A DNA stretch of 64,000 nucleotides from Leisingera aquaemixtae (GCF_019801145.1 NZ_JAHVJQ010000005.1:186001-250000), one strand, 5' to 3'; shown: positions 1 to 9,827, counted from the stretch's first letter. Made by a program: numbers and translations. Notes: a model not told the origin generated them from the sequence alone.

Positions 1-417
1 GTTCTCGCGGGCAAAATCAAATGGCTCCAGCCGGGTGGAAAAGCTCAGCTCCACCTCCGGGTGGCGGGCAAAGAAATCCGGCAGCCGCGGGATCAGCCAG
101 AGGTTGGCAAAAGCGGGCAGCACCGCAATCCGCAGGGCCGACCGCCCCGCCCCGGCCGCCGCTGCCTTTTGCAGGGTGGCGCGCAAGCCGGCCAGATCCA
201 GCTCCAGATCGGCCGCCAGCCCCTGCCCGGCCGGCGTCAGCACCACCCCGCGGCCCGCCCGCTGGAACAGGTCGAATCCCAGATCGGCCTCCAGCTCCTT
301 CACCTTCTTGCTGACCGCGCTCTGGGTCAGCCCCAGTTCCTCCCCCGCGGCAGTGAAGCTTTGATGCCGCGCGGCGCTTTCAAAACAGCGCAGATGGGTC
401 AGGCTCGGCAATCGCAT
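1..417 (-). CDS. LysR-family transcriptional regulator, partial (3' end outside window)
   Basis: Minus-strand reading from ATG at 417 stays open to base 1, giving 139 codons of the N-terminal part of a LysR regulator. It begins MRLPSLTHLRCFESAARHQ and contains the winged-helix stretch FTAAGEELGLTQSAVSKKVKEL, typical of the GcvA-like subgroup, followed by the start of the effector-binding domain (LRIAVLPAFANLWLIPRLPDF). The stop codon of the neighbouring LysR gene (419-421) lies one base upstream of this ATG, so the two regulators are probably co-transcribed and translationally coupled. The divergent lysine-catabolic genes are the obvious candidate targets, but that is inference. The effector cannot be predicted. 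Confidence 0.85.
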   Translation of the reverse strand, partial: MRLPSLTHLRCFESAARHQSFTAAGEELGLTQSAVSKKVKELEADLGFDLFQRAGRGVVLTPAGQGLAADLELDLAGLRATLQKAAAAGAGRSALRIAVLPAFANLWLIPRLPDFFARHPEVELSFSTRLEPFDFAREN

Positions 418-418
418 G

Positions 419-1324
419 TCAGGTCTCCTCCAGCTGCGCCATCAGCCACTCGCGGAACTTGATCAGCGGATAGTCCTCCGCCTGATCCGCGGGCCAGACC
501 AGGAAATATTCACCCAGACTCACCGCCTCACCCTCCATCGCCAGCGCCAGCCGCCCTTGCGCAATCTCGTTCTCCGCCAGGAAGTCCGGCAGCAGCGCCA
601 CCCCCAGCCCATGCACCGCCCCCTGCGTCATCGCAGACGACTGATCAAACAGCATCCCCCTCAGCTTGGCCGCAGGCACATCATGCAGATGAAACCATTG
701 CTCCCAGCAGTCCGGATGCGTCTCCAGATGCAGCAGCGGATAGTCCAGCAATTGCGCCGGGCGGGACACCGGCCCCGCCATCAGCCCCGGCGCGCAGACC
801 GGCAGCACATGTTTCGGCATCAGGGGCAGATACTCCACCCCCGGCCAGTCGCGGGTGCCGTAGTGGATCGCGGCCTGCGCCGTGCCCCCGTCAAAGCTGA
901 ACGGCAGATTGTGGGTGTGCAGGTTCACGGTGATGCCGGGATGCGACGCGGCAAACCCCTTCAGCCGCGGCGCCAGCCAATGCAGGCCAAAGGACGGCAG
1001 GATCGACAGGGTGAAACTGCCGCCATCCGGATTCGCCCGCAGCTTGACCGAGGCCTGCGCCAGCCGGGTCAGGATTGCCCTAGCCTCCTTGGCAAAGCCC
1101 GCCCCCGCCGGCGTCAGCTGCATCCGCATCTGGTCGCGGGCAATCAGATCGACCCCCATCTGCTCCTCCAGCTGCTTCAGCTGGCGGCTGATGGCGCTTT
1201 GCGTCAATGACAGATCCTCCGCCGCCGCCGAGGCGCTGCCCAGCCGGTCCACGGCCTCCAGCGCCAGCAGCGACGGGATTGAGGGCAGAAAGCGGCGCGG
1301 GGCAATCATATGATCTTTGCTCAT
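419..1324 (-). CDS. LysR-family transcriptional regulator
   Basis: Full-length LysR regulator of about 302 residues. The N-terminal winged helix includes SASAAAEDLSLTQSAISRQLKQL, followed by the linker helix and a periplasmic-binding-protein-like effector domain. ATG at 1324 (MSKDHMIAPRRF) is preferred. A longer TTG/ATG reading to 1351 and a shorter ATG at 1309 are possible, and no start has a strong Shine-Dalgarno. It is divergent from the aldehyde dehydrogenase/oxidoreductase pair and sits one base from a second LysR gene. A tandem LysR pair facing a two-gene catabolic operon suggests activation of that operon by a lysine-derived metabolite. This is inferred from position only. Confidence 0.85.
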   Translation of the reverse strand: MSKDHMIAPRRFLPSIPSLLALEAVDRLGSASAAAEDLSLTQSAISRQLKQLEEQMGVDLIARDQMRMQLTPAGAGFAKEARAILTRLAQASVKLRANPDGGSFTLSILPSFGLHWLAPRLKGFAASHPGITVNLHTHNLPFSFDGGTAQAAIHYGTRDWPGVEYLPLMPKHVLPVCAPGLMAGPVSRPAQLLDYPLLHLETHPDCWEQWFHLHDVPAAKLRGMLFDQSSAMTQGAVHGLGVALLPDFLAENEIAQGRLALAMEGEAVSLGEYFLVWPADQAEDYPLIKFREWLMAQLEET

Positions 1325-1462
1325 GGCTTCAGGATTTAGTTTCAATAGCAATCCGCGCCCGACGGTGCAATTTCTATATCAGACCGACGCCCGGCGGGAC
1401 ATTGATGCAAAGCGGGCTAAAGTTTTGCTCATGACCTGCCCTCGCATCATAAGGACTCCGAC
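1325..1462. promoter_or_regulatory. Divergent intergenic region between LysR genes and amaB-like gene
   Basis: Short divergent spacer expected to hold both promoters and the LysR binding site. An inverted repeat GCAAA (1407-1411) and TTTGC (1424-1428) flanks a 12-base spacer, compatible with a loose T-N11-A LysR box. AAGGA just before 1463 is the ribosome-binding site of the dehydrogenase. The operator assignment is tentative. Confidence 0.35.
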
Positions 1463-2965
1463 ATGCCCCATTCCGACATCCTCGCCGCTGCAGGCCTGAC
1501 CGAGGCCGAACTGACCGGCGGCAGCCTGACTGTCACCACGCCGGTGGACGGCAGCGAAATTGCCCGCCTGAAAACCCACACCGCGGCAGAGGCCGAAGCG
1601 CAGATCGCCGCTGCCAAGGCTGCCTTCAAATCCTGGCGCCTGGTGCCGGCTCCGCGCCGCGGCGAGCTGGTGCGCCTGCTGGGGGATGAACTGCGCAAAG
1701 AGAAGGAAAACCTGGGCCGCCTTGTCACCCTGGAATGCGGCAAGATCTACCAGGAGGGCCTGGGCGAAGTGCAGGAGATGATCGACATCTGCGACTTCGC
1801 GGTGGGACTTTCACGCCAGCTCTACGGCCTCACCATCGCGTCTGAGCGCCCCGGCCACGCGATGCGCGAGAGCTGGCACCCGATGGGCACCTGCGGCATC
1901 ATCACCGCCTTCAACTTCCCCGTCGCCCCCTGGTGCTGGAACGCGGCGCTGGCGCTGGTCTGCGGCGATCCGGTGATCTGGAAACCGTCGGAGAAAACCC
2001 CGCTGACCGCCCTTGCCGTGCAGAAAATCTGCGAGCGCGCCATGGCAGCCTTTGGCGATGACGCGCCCGAGGGCCTGATCCAGGTGCTGATCGGCGAGCG
2101 GGACCTGGGAGAGGCGCTGACCGCCTCCAAGGATGTCGCCATCATCTCCGCCACCGGCTCTGTCCCGATGGGCAAGGCGGTCTCCGCGGACATGTCCAAA
2201 CGCCTCGGCCGCACCATTCTGGAGCTGGGCGGCAACAACGCAATGATCGTGGCGCCCTCCGCCGATCTGGAAATGGCCCTGCGCGCCATCGTGTTCTCTG
2301 CCGTCGGCACCGCCGGCCAGCGCTGCACGTCGCTCCGCCGCCTGATCGTGCATGAGGACATCTATGACCAGCTGATCCCGCGCCTGATCAAGGCCTACGA
2401 GGGCCTGCCCATCGGCGACCCGCTGGCCGACGGCACGCTGGTCGGCCCGCTGATCGACCGCCATGCGATGGACGCGATGCTGCGGGCGCTGGAAAAGGCG
2501 CAATCCGAAGGCGGCACCGTGCACGGCGGCACCCGCGCGCTGGCGGACAGCCACGGGGATGCGGCTTATGTGCACCCGGCCATCGTCGAAATGCCCGCCC
2601 AGACCGCCATCATGCACACCGAAACCTTTGCCCCGATCCTTTACGTGGTGAAATACTCCGGCCTGGACCAAGCCATTGAAATGCAGAACGAAGTGCCCCA
2701 GGGCCTCTCCTCCTGCATCTTCTCCACCGACGTGCGCGAAACCGAATATTTCCTCTCGGCAGCGGGCTCCGACTGCGGTATTGCCAATGTGAACATCGGC
2801 CCCTCCGGCGCGGAAATCGGCGGCGCTTTCGGGGGCGAGAAGGAAACCGGCGGCGGCCGCGAAAGCGGCTCTGACGCCTGGAAAGGGTACATGCGCCGGC
2901 AGACCAACACCGTGAACTACTCACGCGAGCTGCCGCTTGCTCAGGGGATCAAGTTTGACATCTGA
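1463..2965 (+). CDS. amaB: Delta1-piperideine-6-carboxylate / aminoadipate-semialdehyde dehydrogenase (antiquitin, ALDH7 family)
   Basis: Aldehyde dehydrogenase of 500 residues, the usual size for the antiquitin/ALDH7A1 family. The Rossmann region carries FNFPVAPWCWNAALAL and WKPSEKTPLTALA, the general-base glutamate is in LELGGNNA (about E254), and the nucleophile is in AGQRCTSLRR (about C288). In this family the enzyme oxidises 2-aminoadipate 6-semialdehyde, in equilibrium with piperideine-6-carboxylate, to 2-aminoadipate with NAD+. The next gene, a DAO-type oxidoreductase, overlaps its 3' end, matching the amaB-amaA pairing of the pipecolate route of lysine degradation. The protein is cytoplasmic. 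Substrate assignment rests on family motifs plus neighbour. Confidence 0.85.
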   Translation: MPHSDILAAAGLTEAELTGGSLTVTTPVDGSEIARLKTHTAAEAEAQIAAAKAAFKSWRLVPAPRRGELVRLLGDELRKEKENLGRLVTLECGKIYQEGLGEVQEMIDICDFAVGLSRQLYGLTIASERPGHAMRESWHPMGTCGIITAFNFPVAPWCWNAALALVCGDPVIWKPSEKTPLTALAVQKICERAMAAFGDDAPEGLIQVLIGERDLGEALTASKDVAIISATGSVPMGKAVSADMSKRLGRTILELGGNNAMIVAPSADLEMALRAIVFSAVGTAGQRCTSLRRLIVHEDIYDQLIPRLIKAYEGLPIGDPLADGTLVGPLIDRHAMDAMLRALEKAQSEGGTVHGGTRALADSHGDAAYVHPAIVEMPAQTAIMHTETFAPILYVVKYSGLDQAIEMQNEVPQGLSSCIFSTDVRETEYFLSAAGSDCGIANVNIGPSGAEIGGAFGGEKETGGGRESGSDAWKGYMRRQTNTVNYSRELPLAQGIKFDI

Positions 2966-4226
2966 TCTGGCGTCCTGCCTCTGGCACCAAACCTGCCAGG
3001 AAAACCCCGCCTTCCCGGAGCTTTCCGGGGAGGCAGAGGCCGATCTGGTGGTGGTCGGCGGCGGCTACACTGGCTGCTCCGCGGCCTTGAAAGCCGCGGA
3101 ACTGGGCGCCTCGGTCCGCCTGGTCGAGGCTGATGAAACCGGCAGCGGCGGTTCGGGGCGCAACGTGGGGCTGGCCAATGCCGGCCTCTGGCTGCCGCCC
3201 GAGGACATCAACGCCGCACTGGGCGCAGGGACCGGCAGCCGCCTTTCCCAGCTGCTGGCCGGCGCACCGGCACTGGTGTTTTCGCTGATCGCCAAACACG
3301 CCATTCAATGCGAGCCGGAAAACAACGGCACCCTGCACTGCGCCCATGCGCCTTCAGGCCTGAAGGACTTGCAGCGCCGCCACGCCCAACTGACAGCTAT
3401 CGGCGCGCCGGTGGAACTGCTGTCGCGCGAAGACGCCATTCAGCGCACCGGATCCGGCGCCGTGCACGGCGCGCTGTTCGACCCGCGCGCAGGCACCATC
3501 CAGCCGCTGGCCTACGTCCGCGGCCTAGCCCGCGCTGCCGCCGCGGCTGGCGCGCAGCTGCATGAGCGTTCCCCCGCCACGGCCATCAGCCGCGAAGGCA
3601 GCAGTTGGCATGTGGCGACGCCCAAGGGCAGCATCCGCGCCAAGCACCTGATCATGGCGACCAACGCCTATGCCCGCGACATCACCGGCTACAGCGCGCC
3701 GCAGGTCATTCCAGTGCATTACTTCCAGGCCGCCACCGACCCGCTGCCTGGCCCGCTCCTGGACAGGATCCTGCCAAACAAGGAAGGCTGCTGGGACACC
3801 GCGCTGGTGATGTCGTCGTGGCGGCTGGATCAATCCGGGCGGCTGGTGATCGGCGGCATGGGCGCGCTCAATCACTTCGGCAGTGCCCTGCACCGCAGCT
3901 GGCTGCCGCGCAAACTGGCAGCGCTGTACCCGGAATTGAAAGATGCGCGGCTCCGCAGCCACTGGCACGGCCGCATCGCCATGACCTCCGAACACCTGCC
4001 CAAGATCCTGGACCTGCAGGGCGGCTATGCCTGTTTCGGCTACTCCGGCCGCGGCATCGGCCCCGGCACCCTGTTCGGCGCCGCCATGGCCGAGGCGCTG
4101 CTGACCGGTGACAGCGCCTGCCTGCCGGTGCCGCCCGCCCAGGGCCACAGCCTGCCCTTTGCCGGACTGCGCAGCGCCTACTATGAAACCGGCGCCACCC
4201 TGACCCATCTGATCAGCAACAGATGA
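2955..4226 (+). CDS. amaA: FAD-dependent oxidoreductase, probable L-pipecolate oxidase
   Basis: DAO-family flavoprotein of about 423 residues. The N-terminal dinucleotide fold LVVVGGGYTGCSAALKAAE is followed by an acidic strand-end residue (VEADETGSGGSGRN), and the C-terminal FAD contact is GYACFGYSGRGIGPG. A TTG start at 2955 is chosen because AGGGGA (2943-2948) is well spaced upstream; it overlaps the dehydrogenase stop (2963-2965), indicating coupling. In Pseudomonas, AmaA oxidises L-pipecolate to piperideine-6-carboxylate, which the upstream AmaB-type enzyme would consume. Other amine or imino-acid oxidases of the same fold (puuB/solA-like) are possible, so the substrate is inferred from the partner gene. 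Confidence 0.75.
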   Translation: MTSDLASCLWHQTCQENPAFPELSGEAEADLVVVGGGYTGCSAALKAAELGASVRLVEADETGSGGSGRNVGLANAGLWLPPEDINAALGAGTGSRLSQLLAGAPALVFSLIAKHAIQCEPENNGTLHCAHAPSGLKDLQRRHAQLTAIGAPVELLSREDAIQRTGSGAVHGALFDPRAGTIQPLAYVRGLARAAAAAGAQLHERSPATAISREGSSWHVATPKGSIRAKHLIMATNAYARDITGYSAPQVIPVHYFQAATDPLPGPLLDRILPNKEGCWDTALVMSSWRLDQSGRLVIGGMGALNHFGSALHRSWLPRKLAALYPELKDARLRSHWHGRIAMTSEHLPKILDLQGGYACFGYSGRGIGPGTLFGAAMAEALLTGDSACLPVPPAQGHSLPFAGLRSAYYETGATLTHLISNR

Positions 4227-4250
4227 AAAAGGCGGGCCAAATGGCCCGCC
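4226..4250 (-). terminator. Intrinsic terminator of znuA
   Basis: Perfect 8-bp stem GGCGGGCC / GGCCCGCC with an AAAT loop (4231-4250). Read on the minus strand the hairpin is followed by TTTTT, just past the znuA stop. It lies between convergent genes but only the minus orientation has the U-tract. Confidence 0.85.
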
Positions 4251-4258
4251 CGGAATGA

Positions 4259-5330
4259 TCAGCAGCCGGCAATCGCGGAGCCGATCTCCTGCAGCAGCGC
4301 CGGATAAAACTGCGGCCCCGGCTCCAGCCCCGCCCCCAGCGGATCCAGCACAGCGGTGCCAGCCGCGGTGCCGTCCAGCACGGTGGCAACCAGCCCCGGA
4401 TTGAACTGCGGCTCCGAGAACACGCAGGCCACTTTCAGATCCGCCACTACATCCCGGATTTCAGCAACCCGCGCCGGGCTGGGCTTCACCGCATCGCTCA
4501 GCGAGATCGCCCCGGCTGCTCTCAGCCCGAAGCCCTGCTCGAAATACTGGTAGGCATCGTGGAACACGATGAACGGCTTGGTCCGGAACGGCTCCAGCAC
4601 CGCCGAGACGCTTGCCACGGTTTCCGCGATCTCCTGCTTGCCGGCTTCGGCATTGGCCCGGTAGGCCGCCGCATTGTCCGGGTCGTGCTCCGCCAGCTCT
4701 TCTGCGATCACGTCCAGCCACACTTGCGCATTTGCGGGCAGCAGCCAGGCATGCGGATCAGCGCCTTCATGGTCATGCCCATGGGCATCGGCGCGGTCTT
4801 CGTGGCCCTCGTGGCCTTCCTCTCCGGCATGGTCTTCGTGATCATGATCCTCGTGGCCGTCATGATCCGCATGATCGTCATGTCCATCGCCATGCTCAGC
4901 ATGGTCTTCGTGCTCCGCGTGATCATCGTGATCGCCGTGGTCTTCATGCTCCTCATCATGCCCATGCGCCTCGAACCGGGCCCCTTCGCGGAACGGCAGC
5001 ACCACTGTGCCCTCTGCCGCCAGCAATTCCACCCGGTGCGCGTCGCCGGCCAGTTCCTCCAGCGGGCCTGCCAGCCAGGGGGTCAGCGGTTCGCCCAGCC
5101 AGAACACCAGATCCGCCTGATCCAGCGCCCGCGCTTCGGAAGGGCGCATCGCATAGCCATGCGGCGACGCACCCGGCGGCACCACCAGCGCCGGTTCGCC
5201 CAGCCCCTGCATCACCCGCGCCACCAGCCCGTGTACCGGCGCGATATCCGCCGCCACCTGCGGCACCTCCGCCACGGCCGCCCCTGCCCCGGCCAGCAAA
5301 CCCGCCGCCGCTGCACCACTCTTCCACATG
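4259..5330 (-). CDS. znuA: Zinc ABC transporter substrate-binding protein
   Basis: Periplasmic zinc-binding protein of about 356 residues (cluster A-I). ATG at 5330 is chosen because GGAG lies seven bases upstream and the first ~20 residues form a clean signal peptide (MWKSGAAAAGLLAGAGAAVA). Metal-site histidines are in IAPVHGLVARV, PGASPHGYAMRPS and FHDAYQYFEQGFGL. Between about residues 115 and 190 lies a very long His/Asp/Glu-rich loop with many HDDH and HEDH steps, the zinc-scavenging loop of ZnuA but unusually long. It is divergent from zur-znuC-znuB across a Zur-box-like palindrome, so repression by Zur under zinc sufficiency is expected. Confidence 0.95.
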
Positions 5331-5356
5331 CCAGCTCTCCGCATTTCACGCCCCAT

Positions 5357-5374
5357 GTAATCTTATAACATCAC
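5357..5374. promoter_or_regulatory. Probable Zur box
   Basis: The 18-mer GTAATCTTATAACATCAC is a near-perfect inverted repeat with TTATAA at its centre, resembling alphaproteobacterial Zur operators. It sits 26 bp upstream of znuA and 71 bp upstream of zur. A second AT-rich stretch at 5389-5406 (CATAACATAACAT) may be a degenerate second site or promoter element. Confidence 0.7.
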
Positions 5375-5445
5375 GCCGCTTGATAAACGTCATAACATAA
5401 CATATCAAGAGGCAAATCCGCCGCCGCCCAGAAGGACCCCCGCAT

Positions 5446-5928
5446 ATGGATTCCATCGGCTTCGCCCCGCACGACCACACCAGCTGCATCCAGGACGGCA
5501 TCGCCGCCGTGGATGCCCAGTGCCGGGCAGAAGGCCTGCAATTCACGCCGGTCCGGCGCCGGGTGCTGGAGATTCTCCTGCAGGAGCACCGCGCGCTGGG
5601 GGCCTATGAAATCCTCGACCGGCTGCGCGAAGAGGGGCTCGGCTCGCAGCCGCCTGTCGCCTACAGGGCCTTGGATTTCCTGGTGAAAAACGGCTTTGCC
5701 CATAAGATCGAGCGGCTCAACGCCTTCATCGCGTGCACCCATCCGGGCGAGAGCCACGCGCCGGTCTTCCTGATCTGCCGCGCCTGCGACGCCGTGGCCG
5801 AAGCGCAGCGCGAACCCACCCAGGGCCAGCTCGGCCAGGCCGCCCGCGACGCCGGCTTCGTGATTGAGCGCGCGGTGATCGAGGCCGAGGGCCTTTGCCC
5901 CAAATGCCAGGGGAAACCGGCCGCATGA
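5446..5928 (+). CDS. zur: Zinc uptake regulator, Fur family
   Basis: Fur-family repressor of 160 residues. The N-terminal winged helix reads FTPVRRRVLEILLQEHRALGA and PPVAYRALDFLVKNGF. Downstream are the metal-site histidines of the ACTHPGESHAPVFLICRACD region. The CRAC and CPKC pairs form the structural zinc site seen in Zur/Fur proteins. Placement directly before znuC-znuB and opposite znuA supports Zur rather than Fur or PerR. The gene shares its ATGA stop/start with znuC, so repressor and transporter are co-expressed and presumably autoregulated through the palindrome at 5357-5374. Confidence 0.93.
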   Translation: MDSIGFAPHDHTSCIQDGIAAVDAQCRAEGLQFTPVRRRVLEILLQEHRALGAYEILDRLREEGLGSQPPVAYRALDFLVKNGFAHKIERLNAFIACTHPGESHAPVFLICRACDAVAEAQREPTQGQLGQAARDAGFVIERAVIEAEGLCPKCQGKPAA

Positions 5929-6677
5929 CCAGCCTGATTACCCTGGACGGCCTCACCGTCGCGCATGGCGGCAACACGGTTCTGTCCGGTGTCAGCCTGT
6001 CGATTGCCCCCGGTGAGATCGTCACCGTGGTCGGCCCCAACGGCTCAGGCAAGTCCACCCTGCTGCGCAGCGTGATCGGCGCGCAGAAACCGTCCCGCGG
6101 GACCGTCACCCGCGCGCCGGGGCTGCGGATCGGCTATGTGCCGCAGAAGCTGCACATCGACCCAACCCTGCCGCTGACGGTGCGCCGCTTCCTCAGCCTG
6201 CCGGAGCGGGTGTCCGACGCCCGCGCCGCGGAGGCATTGCAGCAGGCCGGCGCCGGCGATCTGGCGGCGCGGCAGATGTCGAGCCTGTCCGGCGGCCAGT
6301 TCCAACGGGTGCTGCTGGCCCGGGCCCTGCTGTGCAATCCGCAGCTGCTGATCCTGGACGAAGCCACCCAGGGCCTGGATCAGCCCGGCTCTGCCGCTTT
6401 TTACCAGCGCATCGAGAAGGTCCGCCAGGAGCTGGGCTGCGCGGTGCTGATGGTCAGCCACGAGCTGCATGTGGTGATGGCGGCCTCGGACCGGGTGATC
6501 TGCCTCAACGGCCATGTCTGCTGCGAGGGCGCGCCGGAGCATGTTGCTTCCGCCCCGGAATACCGGGCGCTGTTCGGCACCGGCACGCAAGGCGCCCTGG
6601 CGCTTTACCGGCATGAGCACAATCACAGCCATGATCACGACTGCAAACACGATCACCACCATGAGGCAGCGGAATGA
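5925..6677 (+). CDS. znuC: Zinc ABC transporter ATP-binding protein
   Basis: ABC ATPase of 250 residues starting at ATG 5925, overlapping the zur stop. Walker A is GPNGSGKST, the Q-loop lies in IGYVPQKLH, the signature is LSGGQFQRV, Walker B is LLILDEATQGLD and the switch histidine is in MVSHELH. The C-terminus ends in a His-rich tail (RHEHNHSHDHDCKHDHHHE), which may hold or sense zinc at the cytoplasmic face, as in other ZnuC proteins. It energises import through ZnuB of zinc delivered by ZnuA. The ATGA overlap with znuB shows tight coupling. Confidence 0.95.
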   Translation: MTSLITLDGLTVAHGGNTVLSGVSLSIAPGEIVTVVGPNGSGKSTLLRSVIGAQKPSRGTVTRAPGLRIGYVPQKLHIDPTLPLTVRRFLSLPERVSDARAAEALQQAGAGDLAARQMSSLSGGQFQRVLLARALLCNPQLLILDEATQGLDQPGSAAFYQRIEKVRQELGCAVLMVSHELHVVMAASDRVICLNGHVCCEGAPEHVASAPEYRALFGTGTQGALALYRHEHNHSHDHDCKHDHHHEAAE

Positions 6678-7480
6678 CCCTGCTTGACGATTTCCTGATC
6701 CGCGCCGCCCTGGCCGGCATCGGCGTGGCGCTGGCTGCGGCCCCCTTGGGCTGTTTCGTGGTCTGGCGCCGGATGGCCTATTTCGGCGATGCCACCGCGC
6801 ATGCCTCGATCCTCGGCGTGGCGCTGGCGCTCAGCTTTGATGTCTCGGTCTTTGCCGGCGTTCTGGCCACCGCGCTGGCGATGGCCACCACGGTTTCGGC
6901 GCTTGCTGGGCGCGGCTATGCGATGGACACGCTCCTCGGCGTGCTGGCGCATTCCTCGCTCGCCTTCGGCCTGGTTGCCGTCTCCTTCCTGCAGGGGGTG
7001 CGGATCGACCTGATGGCCTATCTGTTCGGCGACATCCTGGCGGTGGGGCGCGCCGATCTGGCGGTGATCTGGGGGGGGGCGGTTTTGGTGCTGGCACTCT
7101 TGTGGTGGCGCTGGTCCGCATTGCTGACCGCTACGCTGAACCCGGATCTGGCCCATGCAGCCGGCATCGACCCCAGGCGCGAGCAGATGGTGCTGACCAT
7201 TGCGCTGGCGCTGGTGGTGGCGGTGGCGATCAAGGTGGTGGGGGTGCTGCTGATCGCGGCGATGCTGCTGATCCCGGCCGCTGCCGCCCGCCCCTTTGCT
7301 GCCACCCCGGAGCGGATGGCCGCGATCGCGGCGCTGCTGGGCATGCTGGCGGCCGTTGGCGGCCTGCAGCTGGCTTTTGCGCTGGACACCCCGGCAGGCC
7401 CCAGCATTGTCTGCCTGGCAGCGGCGCTGTTTGCCGCCTCCAGCCTGGCCGGGCTGCTGCTCCAGCGCCGCCGCGGCTGA
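6674..7480 (+). CDS. znuB: Zinc ABC transporter permease
   Basis: Integral membrane permease of 268 residues with about eight hydrophobic segments, family ABC-3. Typical motifs include GCFVVWRRMAYFGDATAHAS near the N-terminus and VGVLLIAAMLLIPAAAARPFA in the second half. It forms the zinc channel with ZnuC and receives Zn2+ from ZnuA. It is the last gene of the zur-znuC-znuB operon; the next gene is convergent. Confidence 0.95.
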   Translation: MTLLDDFLIRAALAGIGVALAAAPLGCFVVWRRMAYFGDATAHASILGVALALSFDVSVFAGVLATALAMATTVSALAGRGYAMDTLLGVLAHSSLAFGLVAVSFLQGVRIDLMAYLFGDILAVGRADLAVIWGGAVLVLALLWWRWSALLTATLNPDLAHAAGIDPRREQMVLTIALALVVAVAIKVVGVLLIAAMLLIPAAAARPFAATPERMAAIAALLGMLAAVGGLQLAFALDTPAGPSIVCLAAALFAASSLAGLLLQRRRG

Positions 7481-7541
7481 CCGCCGCCGCGCCGGGCTTG
7501 CGCTTCACCTCAGCCCAGGCCGCCCGGCCGGGGCCGGCCGC

Positions 7542-9827
7542 TCAGCTGCCGGTGCGCTGCAGGTCTTCGGTGCCCGTCCACTTGCTGATCGCTTCGGTCA
7601 GCGCCTTCTTGTTGATCGGCTTGCTCAGGAAATCATCCATCCCGGCCTGCAGGCATTTCTCCCGGTGGGTCTGCAGCGCATTGGCGGTGAGCGCCACGAT
7701 CGGGGTTTTGCGGCTGCCGCTCTCGGCTTCGATGCGGCGCATCTCGGCAGTCGCCTCGATGCCGTCCATCTCCGGCATCATCATGTCCATCAGCACGATA
7801 TCCGGCCGCGCCGAACGGAACTGCGCCACCGCTTCCATGCCGTTCTTGGCTATGCTGATCTCCAGCGGCGCATCCTTCAGCATCTTGGTGACCACCAGCT
7901 GGTTGGTGCGGTTGTCCTCCGCCAGAAGAACTTGCAGCAGCCGGCTCGCCGGCTGATCCCCGGCATCGGCGCCGTCCGCGGACACCGCCTTTGGCGCAGG
8001 CAGGCTCAGCACCCGGTCGAGCACCTGCCGCAGCTGCACCGCCCGCACCGGCTTGAGCGCGAACTCGCAGGCGCCGATAGCCTCGCAATCCGCCCGGCTC
8101 AGCGCGTGCTCCACCGACGACAGGATGATCAGCGGCACGGCTTCGAACCCCGGCATCGCCCGGATCCGCCCGGCCAGGGCGCGCCCGTCCATCGCCGGCA
8201 TCTGGAAATCGAGGATGACAAAGTCGAACCTGCGCCCGTCCAGCTGCGCATCCGCCAGGATCTCCAGCCCCTCATGCGCCGAGGCCGCCAGAGTGCAGGA
8301 CACGCCCCAGGCGCTCAGCCGTTCCGACAGGATCACCCGGTTCAATTCCAGGTCATCCACCAGCAGGCCGTTCAGCCCGGCAAAACTGTGCCGGCCGCCA
8401 GCCGGCTGCGCCGCCACCGGACCGCCCGCCTGCAGCGGAATCTCGATGGTGAAGACAGATCCCTTGCCCGGCTCCGATTCCACCTGCACCGATCCCCCCA
8501 TCAGCGACAGCAGCCGGGAGGAGATCGCCAACCCCAGGCCGGTGCCCTCGAAGTTGCGGGTGGCGGCATTGTCGGCCTGCTCGAAGGCGCGGAAGATCTT
8601 GCCGATCCGGTCCGGCGCGATGCCGACCCCGGTATCGCGCACCCGCAGCCGCAGAAGATGCCTGCCGGTGTCCTGGCGCTCTCCCGTCACCTCGATATAG
8701 ACATAGCCTTCGCGGGTGAACTTGACCGCATTGCCGGCCACATTGGTGATCACCTGGCGGATCCGGCCGGCATCGCCCTCAAACACTTCCGGCAGGGCCG
8801 GGTCGTAGCGCATGGTGATCTCGACCCCCTTCTCCGCCGCTTTCGGCGACAGCAGCGTCACCACGTCCTCGACCGCGGTCTGGAGGTTGAACGGGGCGAT
8901 GCTGAACTCGACCTTGCCCGCCTCGATCTTGGAGAAGTTCAGGATGTCGTTGATGATGGTCAGCAGCGCCGAGCCGGATTTGGCGATGGTTTCCGCATAC
9001 ATCTTCTGGTCTTCATCCAGGTCGGTGTCCTGCAGCAGCTCCGCCATGCCGATCACCCCGTTCATCGGGGTGCGGATTTCGTGGCTCATATTGGCGAGGA
9101 ATTCCGACTTCGCCCGGTTGGCGATATCCGCCACCTCGCGGGCCTGCTCCATCGCAAATTCGCGCTCGTCGCGCTCGGCAAAGGTTTCCTCAAGCACCCC
9201 GACCGAGAAATCCAGCGCCCGGAATTCGCGCGAGGCATACCAGGGCAGCCGCTGCGCCGGGCTGCGCAGGCCGGAGATCGCGTCCGACATCCGCTTGTGG
9301 ATCATCTGCAGCGGGCGCAGCGCCAGCACATGCACCAGCAGGAGCACCAGCAGCGACAGCGCCAGCACCGGCACCACCGTCCAGATGATGATCTGGCGCA
9401 CCTTGGCGGCCACCAGCACCTCGCCGTCCCGGGTCGACCATTCCACCACCATGGTGCCGAAGGCCGCGCCCTCCAGCTCGATCGGCCGCTCATACATCAC
9501 CCGGCCGCCGTCCGGCTGCGCCGCCGGCGCCTCCGCCGAGGCCAGCAGCTTGCCCGCCGGGTTGCGGATCTGGATCGACACGATCTGCGGTTTGCGGCTG
9601 ACCGCTTCGATCAGGCCGGTTTCCAGCACCGGCACGTCTTCGACGATGATCGATTCCAGCATCAGCCCGCTCAGCAGGGACACCGTGAGGTCGGCCTGCT
9701 CCGCCAGCTGCTCTTCCAGCCGCTGCACCTCCTGGCGCTGCGCCAGGTCGCCGACCGCAAAACCGACCGCCGAGGCTGCCAGCAGCAGCGACAGCACAAT
9801 CTGAAACAGGATGCTTGTACGTTTCAT
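7542..9827 (-). CDS. Hybrid sensor histidine kinase with two receiver domains
   Basis: Membrane hybrid kinase of about 761 residues, starting at ATG 9827 ([11 protein letters not shown]). TM1 (~7-27) and TM2 (~165-190) bracket a periplasmic sensor region, followed by a HAMP-like linker, HisKA with phospho-accepting His in [10 protein letters not shown] (about H249) and HATPase ([34 protein letters not shown]). Two receiver domains follow: REC1 with [12 protein letters not shown] (about D540) and REC2 with [13 protein letters not shown] (about D681). There is no Hpt or output domain, so the signal must pass to a partner in trans. It lies 16 bp downstream of a PhnD-like binding protein, which probably presents the ligand to the periplasmic domain. 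Confidence 0.92.
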   Translation of the reverse strand: MKRTSILFQIVLSLLLAASAVGFAVGDLAQRQEVQRLEEQLAEQADLTVSLLSGLMLESIIVEDVPVLETGLIEAVSRKPQIVSIQIRNPAGKLLASAEAPAAQPDGGRVMYERPIELEGAAFGTMVVEWSTRDGEVLVAAKVRQIIIWTVVPVLALSLLVLLLVHVLALRPLQMIHKRMSDAISGLRSPAQRLPWYASREFRALDFSVGVLEETFAERDEREFAMEQAREVADIANRAKSEFLANMSHEIRTPMNGVIGMAELLQDTDLDEDQKMYAETIAKSGSALLTIINDILNFSKIEAGKVEFSIAPFNLQTAVEDVVTLLSPKAAEKGVEITMRYDPALPEVFEGDAGRIRQVITNVAGNAVKFTREGYVYIEVTGERQDTGRHLLRLRVRDTGVGIAPDRIGKIFRAFEQADNAATRNFEGTGLGLAISSRLLSLMGGSVQVESEPGKGSVFTIEIPLQAGGPVAAQPAGGRHSFAGLNGLLVDDLELNRVILSERLSAWGVSCTLAASAHEGLEILADAQLDGRRFDFVILDFQMPAMDGRALAGRIRAMPGFEAVPLIILSSVEHALSRADCEAIGACEFALKPVRAVQLRQVLDRVLSLPAPKAVSADGADAGDQPASRLLQVLLAEDNRTNQLVVTKMLKDAPLEISIAKNGMEAVAQFRSARPDIVLMDMMMPEMDGIEATAEMRRIEAESGSRKTPIVALTANALQTHREKCLQAGMDDFLSKPINKKALTEAISKWTGTEDLQRTGS

